Source: Cunninghamia lanceolata (Eukaryota; Streptophyta; Pinopsida; Cupressales; Cupressaceae). From it: a DNA stretch of 64,000 bases. The notes beneath the pieces were generated by a model that saw nothing but the letters and a program-made list of their open reading frames with translations, searched no databases and had not been told where the DNA came from. Positions 21,542-31,000 of this stretch are shown one piece after another (positions within the stretch are counted from its first letter, which is position 1; each line of letters starts with the position of its first letter). Location of the stretch: NCBI GenBank assembly GCA_027924645.1, contig BSBN01001752.1, positions 11,984,001 through 12,048,000 of the forward strand. The letters run 5' to 3'. Position numbers and translations under genes: made by a program.

Positions 21542-21582
21542 CTCCTTATGATGGATCATGGAGTATGATCCGAAATGTTGAG
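21542..21582 (+). ncRNA. Hammerhead-like fold, degenerate
   Basis: The segment has a core-like CTTATGA (21545-21551; the hammerhead consensus is CTGATGA), a perfect 7-bp stem GGATCAT/ATGATCC (21553-21559 with 21565-21571) with a 5-base loop, then GAAA (21572-21575), a minimal stem III (TGT) and flanking CTC/GAG arms (21542-21544 with 21580-21582) that could form stem I. Hammerhead motifs with very short stem III are known in PLE terminal repeats. The G-to-T change in the core makes self-cleavage unlikely. It lies 75 bases before the PLE 3' end. Confidence 0.6.
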
Positions 21583-21657
21583 TCAAAAAAGCGTACACAG
21601 TTTTTCCCAGAAGCACTACGATTATCATTGTGGACTGTGGAAATATCATGTCTACAA

Positions 21658-21670
21658 TTCTCAAATTCTG
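21658..21670. repeat. Target site duplication of the PLE, right copy
   Basis: TTCTCAAATTCTG, identical to 18763-18775. Copia 1 3' sequence resumes directly after it (GATTATTTAG). Confidence 0.85.
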
Positions 21671-21785
21671 ATTATTTAGTTTGTTGTCAACCTACCTACT
21701 CTCCCTAAGAGGTAGCCACTATCTAAATAGGAATGAATGATATGCCTTGAACTGTTCTCCCTAAATAGATGTTGAAGCTGCACTT

Positions 21786-22142
21786 TTACTTGTGAGAAAA
21801 AGAAGGAGAAATAACTCCTAACTGCCACCTAAGATATTCAAAAGTATCCTTGGGAAGTGGCTTTGTGAAGATGTCTGCAATATGATCTTGTGTGGGGATA
21901 TACTCCAACTTTACTTCCTGATCTGCAACCTTTTCTCTCAAGAAATGGTTTTTAATGGAGATGTGTTTTTCTCTTGAATGCATCATAGGATTCTTTGAGA
22001 TATTGATTGCAATTGTATTATCACAAAGAATGGTAATAGGATCATTATTCTCTTCCCTTATATCTTTGAGAGTTTTCTTCATCCATAAAACTTGTGTACA
22101 ACATGAAACAACAGCAACATATTCTGCCTTAGCAGTAGACAA
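21786..22142 (-). CDS. Copia 1 RNase H, C-terminal part
   Basis: Degrades the RNA of the RNA-DNA hybrid. Visible motifs are STAKAEYVAVVSCCTQVLWM (Glu of the active site), ITILCDNTIAINISKNPMMH (Asp), REKHISIKNHFLREKV and PTQDHIADIFTKPLP, the standard Copia C terminus. It ends with TAA about 115 bases right of the PLE. Upstream it continues in RT sequence past a stop between 22142 and 22170. Confidence 0.9.
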   Translation of the reverse strand: MSTAKAEYVAVVSCCTQVLWMKKTLKDIREENNDPITILCDNTIAINISKNPMMHSREKHISIKNHFLREKVADQEVKLEYIPTQDHIADIFTKPLPKDTFEYLRWQLGVISPSFSHK

Positions 22143-22169
22143 TGTGACTGAATCTTCCTTCTTGTTGAG

Positions 22170-23340
22170 TCATGATACCAACCTATCACCTAGAAAGAAA
22201 GCTCCACCACTGGTGCTTCTCTTGTCATCTATACTTCCTGCCCAATCAGCATTTGTATATGCTATCAAAGTGAAATCATTATTTCTAGGGTACCATAATC
22301 CATACTCCATAGTACCTTTCAGGTATCTAAAGATTCTCTTCATAGCTTGAACATGAGATTCCTTAGGAACAACTTGAAATCTAGCCACCATGCATGCAAC
22401 TTGCATGATGTCTAGTATGGATGCAGTTAGGTATAGCAAGCTACCTATCATAGATCTATACATAGTCTGATTTGTATCAAGGGATTCATCATTCTTGCTC
22501 AACTTGCATCCTATCATCATGGGAGTACTCACAGGCTTACAGTCTTCCATCTTGAACTTCTTGAGCACTTCCTTTGCATACTTGGTTTGGGATATAAATA
22601 TACCTTGGTCTAATTGTGATATTTGTAATTCAAGAAAGAAAGAAAGTTCTCCAAGCATGGACATTTCAAACTCTTTCTGCATCTGATCAACAAATTCCCT
22701 GCTCATCTTGTCATCACTACCACCAAAAATGATGTCATCAACATACACAACAACAATCAACATGTGCTCACCTTCTAATTTGAAGTACAGGTTGTTGTCT
22801 ACACATCCTTTTCTGAATCCTTGCTGCTGGAGGTAATTATCCAACTTAGAATACTAAGCCCTAGGGGCTTGTTTCAGACCATACAAAGCCTTTTTCAGTC
22901 TACAAACATAATCTTCTTTTTCTGACAACTAAAATCCCTCAGGTTGCTCAATGTAAACCTCTTCATTGAAGTTTCCTTTTAGAAATGCAGATTTGACATC
23001 CATTTGGTAAACTTTGAAATTCTTATAAACAGAGAACACCAGAAACATCCTAATGGCTTCCAATCTTGCTATAGGTGCAAAAATTTCTTCAAAATCTATG
23101 CCTTCGACATGTGCATATCCTTTACAAACCAATTATGCCTTGTTCCTCACAACTTCTCCATCTTCATTTGACTTGTTTTTAAACACCCATTTTCTACCTA
23201 TTACATTCTTATCTGTAGGTCTTGGAACCAATTCCCAAGTTTGATTTTTCTCTATCTGATTGAGCTCCTCATCCATTGCATTGATCCATCCTTCATCCTC
23301 ACTAGCAGCAATAAATGTTTTAGGTTCAATCTTAGATAGT
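22170..23340 (-). pseudogene. pol: Copia 1 reverse transcriptase and N-terminal RNase H
   Basis: Read from right to left: QNQTWELVPRPTDKN-type lead-in (IEKNQTWELVPRP), KARLV-like segment with a stop, [40 protein letters not shown] (motif A region), LKKALYGLKQAPRA, VVVYVDDIIFGG (YVDD catalytic), ELSFFLELQISQ, and MYRSMIGSLLYLTAS. RNase H begins at LIAYTNADWAGSIDDKRSTS (first Asp). Single stops interrupt it near 22854, 22930 and 23133. Order and motifs are typical of Tork/SIRE-type plant Copia elements. Confidence 0.9.
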
Positions 23341-24595
23341 AATGAGAAATTTACCTCTTCATTTGTCCTTGCTAGTTTTCTTTTAGTTTGCACTCCTACA
23401 TTCTTGTCTCCTATTATTTGTTGTTCAAGATGATCTTTTTGCACATACTTAGTAGGTGCCTTACCGGATGTCCCTTTAGGTTCTTCTTCAATAGTAGCAT
23501 CTTCTTCTTCTTCTGTTATCACTGATCCTTCTGAGCAACTATCCTTGATATGTGTTAGATGTGGCTGGTCTGCATCTACCCTGACATTAGCACTTTCTAC
23601 AATTCTATGCAATCTCTTATTATAACACTTATAAGATTTGGATATGGTAGAATATCCTAGAAATATACCTTCATCACACCTTGAATCAAATTTTCCTAGG
23701 CCATCTTCATCTCTCCTTATGTAGCATCTGCTCCCAAACACCTTGAAATATTTAATAGATGCAGATATTCCATACCATAATTCATACGGTGTCTTATCAG
23801 TGTTTATCCTTAATTGCACTTTGTTCAAGATATATACAGCTATGTGTACTGCATCTCTCTAATAGACATTAGGTAATTTGCCCCATTTAGCATAGGTCTT
23901 GCCATCTCTTTTACTGTCCTATTTTTCCTTTACACAACTCCATTCTACTATGGAGTTCTAGGTGCAGAATATTGTTTTTTTATGCCATGTCTTTCACAGT
24001 ATTCCATAAACTCATTGAAGGTGAATTCTCCTCCTCTATCTGATCTTAAGCATTGAATTGCCAGACCACTCTCCTTCTCAACCATAGACCTAAACATCTT
24101 AAATCTCTCAAAAGCTTTTGATTTATCCTTAAGAAAGGTTACTCATGTCATTCTTGAGAAATCATCAACTAATAACATGAAGTATCTCTCACCTTGTAGT
24201 CCTTGTGTCCTAGTTGGACCACTTAGGTCTGTATGAACTAACTCCAAGGATTTTGAAGTAGAATATTCTTTTTTTTTTAAGCTAGATCTTGTTTATTTCC
24301 CATGTTGATATTCATTACATATAGTATTTGTTGGCTTGGTGATTTTAGGAATGTGCCTAACTGCCCCTTTTGAACTTACCTTCACAAGGTTGTCAAAATT
24401 GATATGACCCAATCTTCCATGCCACAACCAACTTTCATCAATCTGTCCCATCAAACAACTTCTACCTTGAATCTCCTTGAGATTGTAAAGATTATTTTAT
24501 GATCCACTTGCTTCAACAACTATCTTACCAGAACTTGTTTTCCTGATCTCACAGCCTTTTGCATTAAAGGTTAGATTATATTCATTATCACACAT
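23341..24595 (-). pseudogene. Copia 1 integrase
   Basis: The minus strand shows LWHGRLGHINFDNLVKV (HHCC region), LVHTDLSGPT (first Asp), LRSDRGGEFTFNEFMEYC (second Asp) and the degraded SAPRTP region that should carry the Glu. The C-terminal part is TPYELWYGISASIKYFKVFG, then FDSRCDEGIFLGYSTISKSY, which is the conserved GKG/F-x-GYS end of Copia integrase. Stops are frequent between 23850 and 24600, so the core is decayed, whereas 23133-23828 is open. Confidence 0.82.
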
Positions 24596-24830
24596 CTAAC
24601 TTACACTCAACAAATTGTGTTTCAATCCTTCCACATAGTAGACATTGTGAGTCTTAGCTTTTCCATAAATACTCAGTGTTCCTTTACCATATATCTTCTT
24701 AGATGTGTTGTCACCAAACTTAATTGAGCCTCCATTCAATTCTTGTAGACTTATAAACTTACTTTTATCTCTGGTCATGTGACTGGAGCAACCACTATCT
24801 ATCACCCATGGATTCTATCTCTTCGTATGA
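24596..24830 (-). CDS. Copia 1 aspartic protease
   Basis: The active site WVIDSGCSSHMTRD (D-S-G), then IKFGDNTSKKIYGKGTLSI and VYYVEGLKHNLLSVS, is the complete Copia protease signature in about 70 residues. A stop lies just before the tryptophan of the active-site motif (R-stop-N-P-W). On its upstream side the frame is broken by the solo LTR at 24893-25561. Confidence 0.9.
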
Positions 24831-24887
24831 AATGTCATCTGTACTATCAGAGACGCTTCTTTATTTTGATCATCCTTCTTCTCCTTC

Positions 24888-25566
24888 CAGATTGTTAGAA
24901 TTAAGGTGCCATCAACCTTGTAAATCCTATGTAATTTATTCCTATTATTGTTTGTAAATCACCCATAAGGGATGAAAGGTTTCACTAGCAGCGATCCTAT
25001 TTTAGCCGTATGTTTATGTCCAGTTCCTGACACTAATTCATCCGTGACGGGGGTCGTAGAGGGGTTTCCCCCTATGAGGGGTCCGAGGGGATCATCCCCC
25101 CGATGGGGGGTCCAAGGGTTGCGCGCCTTGGAGAGGGTTCGGGGGCAGTGCCCCTGAAACCACATTTTATTTATATTTTATTATTGTAAATCTGGACCAT
25201 TCATCATTAGGTCACAGATTTGACGGTCAATATTATGTTGGTTATCTTGCCCTAGAAAGCAACCCCCTTTTATAAGGATATTTGTACTATGTTTTTATCA
25301 GAGTTGAGAGTAACAGGCGGCACTGGTTTGAAGACTAAAGAAGAAGAGGAAGTGCATGTATTATAATCTCATATTTGAAGATAATACAACTTGGAGCCTC
25401 TTTTTTTGGTGGAGTTTTTTACCTGAAAGGGTTTTCTCCACATTACATACTGTGTTATGTGTTTAGTTCTTAATGCATGTTATTTCTGTATAGTGAGTTT
25501 TTATTTCTGTTGCAATCTCCATTGATTCTACATTATTTAGAGGGCATTAATAAGTTTGAATCAGAT
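24888..25566 (+). repeat. Solo LTR inserted in Copia 1, with 5-bp target duplication
   Basis: The insert 24893-25561 (669 bp) is flanked by CAGAT at 24888-24892 and 25562-25566. It starts TGTTAGAATTAAGG, contains a GC-rich hairpin island (25035-25160), a TATA-like TTTTATAAGG (near 25270), and U5-like sequence with GGTGGAGTTTTTTACC. The 3' end lacks a clean CA (ends TTTGAAT), so it has mutated or the boundary is off by a base or two. Removing the insert plus one CAGAT restores the Copia 1 reading frame across the gap, which confirms the boundaries. Orientation is plus, opposite to its host. Confidence 0.82.
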
Positions 25567-27512
25567 TTTCATTTTGTGGTTTGCACCTTCATTTCTAACA
25601 CAGACTTTCTTAGTTTTCATCTCCTTATTGACAAGAGAGTCTGATACATTATCTTTCTTAGGAGGAACATTCTCCTTTCTTTCCATCTTGTTAGATTTTA
25701 GAAAATTTATTCTATAGTATTTTGCAATGTGACCATAGTTATTGCATTCGTAACAAACTACTCTAAAATCTCCTAGAGGTGCAAAAGAATTTTTGCTAGT
25801 AAAAATAGTTCTTCTTCTAGGAATTTTTCTACAACTAACAACCCTATGACCATATTGATTACGTGAATAACAATAATCATAAAAGGATTGAGGAAACCTG
25901 ATCATAGTAGAGTATTTTGTAGGAGGGGGTCCTTTGAGTCTTTTCTCCTTCAGATCTCTGATTTTTGTGAAGCCATCATTTTTATGTTGCTTCTTCTCTT
26001 CAGTCTTTTTTAGGAGGATCACTAGACTTTGAATGCTGACATTCCTCAAATCTTAATCCTACCATACTCTTTGGAAATCTCTGACTACTTAGCATTTCAT
26101 CAAGCATGCCACTACTCTTTTCAAACCTCTTGCCTATGTCAACCTAATTTTTAGGCTTTTCTAATTCTTTTCTTAGAGATACAACTTCATATTCCAGCTT
26201 CATACATTCTTTAGATTTTTCTTTTAATTCAAATTGAGTAACTTCTTCTATTCTCTTGGCTTCTTCAAATTGTGTCTTCAAATCAACAATCAACTCTTTT
26301 GATTCTACAAGTTTCTTAGACACCATATCTTCTTGAATTTGCAGCTTCAGTTTTGAGTTTTTCTTCCTAAGTTTCTCAATTTCTTGTAAAAAACATACTA
26401 GCTCTCCTTCCAAGTTTACTTCACCTTCTTCTTCATTATCAGGGTCTCCCAAATTAGTAATGTTCTGATCTTTAACAGCAGACTCCACTGTCATAAACAT
26501 GAATTCATTTTCTTCAGCCTTAGAAACACCTTCATTGTTGTCTTCTAAAATGGGGCTTTCTTCAGAGGAATCATTGTCACCTTTTATGTAAAGGCTCTTC
26601 TTATTCATCTAAAAATTCTTCTTCTTTGGATAGAACTACTTTTTACTTTTCTTGCTATCATATTCATGACTTTTATCTTTTCCTACAGATGGACATTTAG
26701 TAGCAAAGTGACCAACCTTTCCACAATTAAAACACTTGAAAGGTAAATTACCTCTATGCTTCACATATCCTCTCTTCAATCTTCTTACAAAATTGGCCTC
26801 TTCCTTGTCTGTCTTAGATTCAGGCTCTACATTCTTTTTCATTCTTTGATGCCTTAAATGTAGCTTTTCTCTTGGAGATCTCAGTACCGGTTGTCCTCAT
26901 TTCATAGGTAGTAAATATACCAGGTAGCTCATCAACATATATATTATCAAGATATTTTGCTTCTTCTATAGCAAAGACTTTAGAATCATACCTGGAAGGT
27001 AAGGATATAAGTACCTTCTTGACAATCATTGGCTCTTTTACTTCTTCATCTAGTCCTATCATAGCATTTACAACTTCATCAACTCTGAGTACGTAATCAA
27101 CAATCTTTTCTTCCTCTCTCATTTTTAGGCTTTCAAATCTTCCTCTAAAGGTCTACAGCTTGGCTTGTTTCACCTTTGTGTCTCCTTCATAAATGCTCTG
27201 AAGTTTACCCTAGATTTCTTTAGCAAACTTGCAGTGCATCACTTTCACAAATTTAGAGTTAGCTAAACCACATAGAATTGAATTCTTAGCCTTAGCATTA
27301 TTCTTAAATTCCTTCTTACCCGTCAGGTCTATTGGAGTAGTTATAAGAGCTTTATAACCATCCTCAATAGATTTCCATACATAAAACCCTATTGAGGTTA
27401 GGCAGGCTTCCATCCTTATACTCCAGAATGCATACTTTGTTCCATCAAATAATGGTGCTTTGTTTGAGTGAGATCTTTCTTGACCGGCCATGTGTTCAAT
27501 CTCCCAGATCAA
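25567..27512 (-). pseudogene. gag: Copia 1 gag, extended, with coiled coil and CCHC knuckles
   Basis: From the right: APLFDGTKYAFWSIRMEACL (N-terminal UBN2-type gag domain), the capsid part with VDYVLRVDEVVNAMIGL and VLISLPSRYDSKVFAIE, then the zinc knuckle CFNCGKVGHFATKCP near 26700. An acidic spacer and a Lys/Glu/Leu-rich coiled coil (about 26144-26460) follow, then two degenerate knuckles (CYSRNQYGHRVVSC and CYECNNYGHIAKYY). The long coiled-coil extension between knuckles makes this gag larger than a minimal Copia gag. Stops or frame changes occur near 27210, 26843, 26609 and 26100. The final residues lead directly to the protease if the solo LTR is ignored. Confidence 0.88.
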
Positions 27513-27543
27513 CCTTTAGCTATTAAGCTTCGTCAAGGAACTT

Positions 27544-27556
27544 GGCTCTGATACCA
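27544..27556 (-). other. Primer binding site of Copia 1
   Basis: The minus strand reads TGGTATCAGAGCC, complementary to the 3' end of initiator-Met tRNA, two bases downstream of the 5' LTR end. This is the usual primer of plant Copia elements. Confidence 0.9.
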
Positions 27557-27558
27557 AT

Positions 27559-29302
27559 TGTTAGAACACACACAATCTACTGAGAGGGGGGGTGAAGCAA
27601 TAGATTAAGAATACTTAAAAACTTCTAATCTCTAGAAAGCAAACCAAAATAACTTTTAGTGCTTAAGAAAGAACAATAAGAGATCATACAGACATGAACA
27701 CCATATATACATGGAAAACCCAAAGATGGGAAAACCCATGGTGAGAAAATGCTGCTAGGATCTACTGTCTTAATCCATCCTCATAGAGTAAACCATTGAT
27801 TACAATGTTTTAAGGGCACCCACCCTAAGGAGTCATTGAACCCCTGATTTAAGAGAACCAACTCTAAGGAGACTACAATCCCCTGAACTAAGCACCAACT
27901 CAATCCACAAGAGGCACCAACCTTTGAATCTTTACAAATTCTAATATGCAGACATTTGGTTCTTCACCAACCTCAAATGCACCTATTCAATTCATACATA
28001 GTCTTCTCTTCTCACTCAACTCACCTAGACTCACTGTGTTCTCATTAACACACTTAAAGCATCATTACATCCTCTATTCTCTTTAACATGATGGCATGTC
28101 ATACATGTGAAGAACAATGCCTACAATGCAGCACATCCCACTTTATTTAACATTTTCATGAGAAGAAACTACCCAACATATTCCAACAACCCCTTTGATC
28201 TTCAAAACTGAATGTATGGAAATCCAACATGCGTCCCATGTAGTTTGAACCAAAACACCAACAGAAGATCATCTGAATCAAAGCAGTTGCATAACCGTAA
28301 CATGTTGGGGAAAACTAAAAGTCGTCAATATCACAACAGCAACTATCAAACAAAACTTCAACTAATTTAGTTGTTTGCTCAATTGATCAAATTGATCTTA
28401 GAGCATTGAATCCTAAAAAATCCACACTTTTTAGCTTCTTCTTTTACAAAAACTAAATTTGTGGAGTTTCAGAGATCGGGCTTCTGAGCTACCGCCTTCC
28501 TTGGTTAAGCTATCAGGTGCCAGGCTTTATGTCTTTTTCCTTCTTTGTCGGGCATCAGGCTTTATCTCTTTTTTCCTTCTTTGTCAGGCATCGAGCTTTA
28601 TGTCATTTGCCTTCTGTGTCAAGAGTCAGGCTTTTTCATCTGTGGAATATCCACGTGGCACCCTTTCTGTAGTTTTGCAACAGGCTTTGCCTCTTTCATA
28701 ATGTGTTCTGTGGAATGGCAGAAAGCATAAAAAATGGCCACATAAGCCCAGTGGGACCCATACTCACATACCTAGGCACAAAGTTGTCCACATGTCACCT
28801 TTCTACGATTCTGCAGGTATACTTTACTCCTTTGTAATTTGCTCCATGGAATGGCAGAAAACATTCATTAGGCAATCAAATGCATTTCCTTAGTTTTTTC
28901 AGACTTCACTCGTCGAGCATTCTTTCTTCTAGCTTCCATATCAAAATGGATCAAGGAATAGATCCGAACTCCGATCTCTAATTTTCTTAGACAAAATTGA
29001 AGCTTTGTGATCCAACCTTCCTCATCAAACCTTTCTTCTTTCCTCAATAAGGAGGAGTAAGGCCAAAACTCCAAACTTTAATTTCCTTAGACTAAACCAG
29101 AGCTTTGTGATTGGGCCTTCCTTATCAGGCCTTCCTTTTTTCTTCGACAAGGAGGAGTAAGGCTGAAACTCTGAACCCTGAAAAACTCTAGAAAACAAGT
29201 AAGTCACCATGTGTCACTTAGTCTGATTAACTTTTTGGCCTTAAACTCATTAATGACAACACTAGAACACTTTCCTTTGACATTAATGACAATAATTCAA
29301 CA
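27559..29302 (-). repeat. Copia 1 5' LTR, complete
   Basis: On the plus strand it runs from TGTTAGAACACAC (27559) to CAACA (29302), 1744 bp, and matches the truncated copy at 17070-18568. It contains repeated short blocks with GTCTTTTTCCTTCTTTGTC (about 28520-28620), also present in the other LTR. There is no intact 5-bp duplication to compare because the left end of the element is missing. Confidence 0.88.
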
Positions 29303-29841
29303 AGAGTTTGGTAAGTAAATGATCATCATAAATCAAGTAAATACATATAGCATTTAATGATTGAACATTGGTGGTGAGGTGTCCTTTTCCATTGTACAGA
29401 TCTTAAATTGAGGGGACATGAAACCTAGATGAAAGGGGTGAGAAAAAATTACATGAGAAAGAGGGTTGTGCTAAAGGTCAATATTGATATCCTTACAGGA
29501 AGAGGTAAGAAGAGTACCCAATTTGGTTTCATTTTTTCTAGGTGATGGATGATATGTTACAAAGTATGATTATGAGTATCCATGGGATGGGAGAGGAAAG
29601 GAACAAAAAAATAAGGGATAGAGGTGGGTAAGGAAAGGGGTGTCAAAAAGACCAAGTTGGGGATATAAGGGTGCATGGGGAATGATGTAGAAAGGTTTGG
29701 ACAAACTAAGTGAAAGGAATGGTGGGAAGGGTTGGGATATGGTAGGCTAGGAGGGAGAGTATATCTAGGGAGGTTGTGTTTTTAGAATATAATAATATTA
29801 TATCATTGTAATAAATATGAATAATAATCACACATTATTAT
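29303..29841 (-). pseudogene. Gypsy gag fragment related to Gypsy B
   Basis: The stretch is similar to 47935-48420 over most of its length (shared words GATATCCTTA, GTGATGGATG, CCATGGGATGGGAGAGG, AGAGGTGGGTAAGG). In Gypsy B this part lies at and before the start of the gag domain. It is therefore the flank into which Copia 1 jumped. It is cut on the left by the Copia 1 LTR and on the right by the LTR at 29842. Confidence 0.7.
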
Positions 29842-31000
29842 TGTAGACACCTAAATTTTACCTTATCTTTTTGATACTAAATTCACCACTTCTAAATGAT
29901 TCTCCATTCATCAATTAATAAAATAATTATGTTATTTAATTATCCATTTTTCATTCATCAATTAATTAAATAATTACGTTATTTAATTATCCATTGTCCA
30001 TCATCAATTAATTAAATAATCCAAATATTTAATTAATTCATTCACCTCCCATGCACAATTAAATAATCTTATTATTTAATTCTCTAATTATCCTGCATGC
30101 ATAATTAAATAATTCATTTTTTTAGTTACCCCCCTCAAATGCTACCTCACCAATTTCTAAATTAATTAATATGTTTAATTAATTAATTTGAATAATTTCC
30201 CACTCATCATGCCACTTAAAGGCTATTAAATTGAAATAATTTAATAGATTAATGAGGAGTAACTACCCCATTTAGTAGTGAACTACCACATTACATCTAA
30301 CCACCCATCTTCTCCAATCTAACGACAACTCCAAAGACCATTTTCAACCCATTAAGATTTACAACCAAAAATATTAATGGAACTTTATTAATTTAACCAT
30401 TTTCCCCCTCATTTAACCACAACCGTTGATCTTATCTTTTAATCTTGACCGTTGATTTCAAAAATAAAAAATCTATAAATTAATCCTAGATTTCCCTCAA
30501 CAATTCATCCATGAATGTGAAATTAAACTTATGTTGCAAAATTTATCATAGAGCTTTTATCTTGAACATCTACATGTATTGGAGCAAATCTACTTCACAA
30601 TGGAGTCACATGGTAACTTTGTTTTAGTTTTTTTTTTAAACTCTATTTACATGCTTTATCTGAGGTTTGTGATAGTCTAGAATAGGAAGTTTTCATTTGT
30701 ATATGTTTTCTATTTTAGTTCTAAATTATTTCTCACATTTTGGAAACTTTGTTGATGACTATTGTCCTTTATCTAACTCCATTTGTGAGTTCTTGCCTTT
30801 TTTGGAGAGGGTTTTGGTGGTCAAGTTTTGCAAGAAGCCTCCTACAACAAAAAGGACCTCATGGATGAGTCCAAAAGGCCCAAAACTATAGAGAATGATA
30901 GTAAACACCATATATTTATGTGATAGTCACTTATAGAATTTTTTTTTGGGCCCCTTACTCTCACTATATGGGTTCTATACAAGCCGTACACCTCTATGCA
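29842..31000 (+). repeat. Second LTR of the TGTAGACACC type; right end uncertain
   Basis: It starts TGTAGACACCTAAATTTT, the same terminus as the Gypsy A LTR, and has the same TTAATTAATTAA-rich U3 and a TATA box (30473-30480). The bases before it are ATTAT; I could not find a matching duplication. No primer site was recognised downstream, so the end near 31000 is a guess. It may be a solo LTR or a 5' LTR of a broken plus-strand element. Confidence 0.6.
30473..30480 (+). promoter_or_regulatory. Probable TATA box of the LTR at 29842
   Basis: CTATAAAT 631 bases into the LTR, in the same relative setting as CTATAAATA of the Gypsy A LTR. Confidence 0.5.

Larger units (their letters stand above)
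18776..21657 (+). mobile_element. Penelope-like retroelement (EN+), 5'-truncated
   Basis: The insert carries a PLE-type RT followed by a GIY-YIG endonuclease in one ORF, then a 1.3-kb T/A-rich 3' region and a hammerhead-like fold 75 bases from its 3' end. It is bounded by a perfect 13-bp target duplication inside Copia 1. Its left edge falls inside coding sequence of the RT N-terminal region, so it is a 5'-truncated copy, as is common for target-primed insertions. It has no LTRs and no integrase. In seed plants this class is known mainly from conifers (Dryad). Confidence 0.9.
17070..29302 (-). mobile_element. Copia 1: Ty1/Copia LTR retrotransposon with two nested insertions
   Basis: Read on the minus strand the order is 5' LTR (27559-29302), initiator-Met primer site (27544-27556), gag, protease, integrase, RT, RNase H, polypurine tract and 3' LTR (17070-18568). 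Integrase before RT is the Copia order. A PLE (18776-21657) sits between RNase H and the polypurine tract, and a solo LTR (24893-25561) lies between gag and protease. The 3' LTR lacks the part matching 27559-27791. The right flank after 29302 is Gypsy B-like gag sequence, but the left flank is Gypsy A LTR, so a deletion or rearrangement removed the true left end. Confidence 0.88.

Noticed and set aside
21542..21582. Active hammerhead ribozyme
   Set aside because: The invariant G of the CTGATGA core is T here, so I list it only as a degenerate fold.
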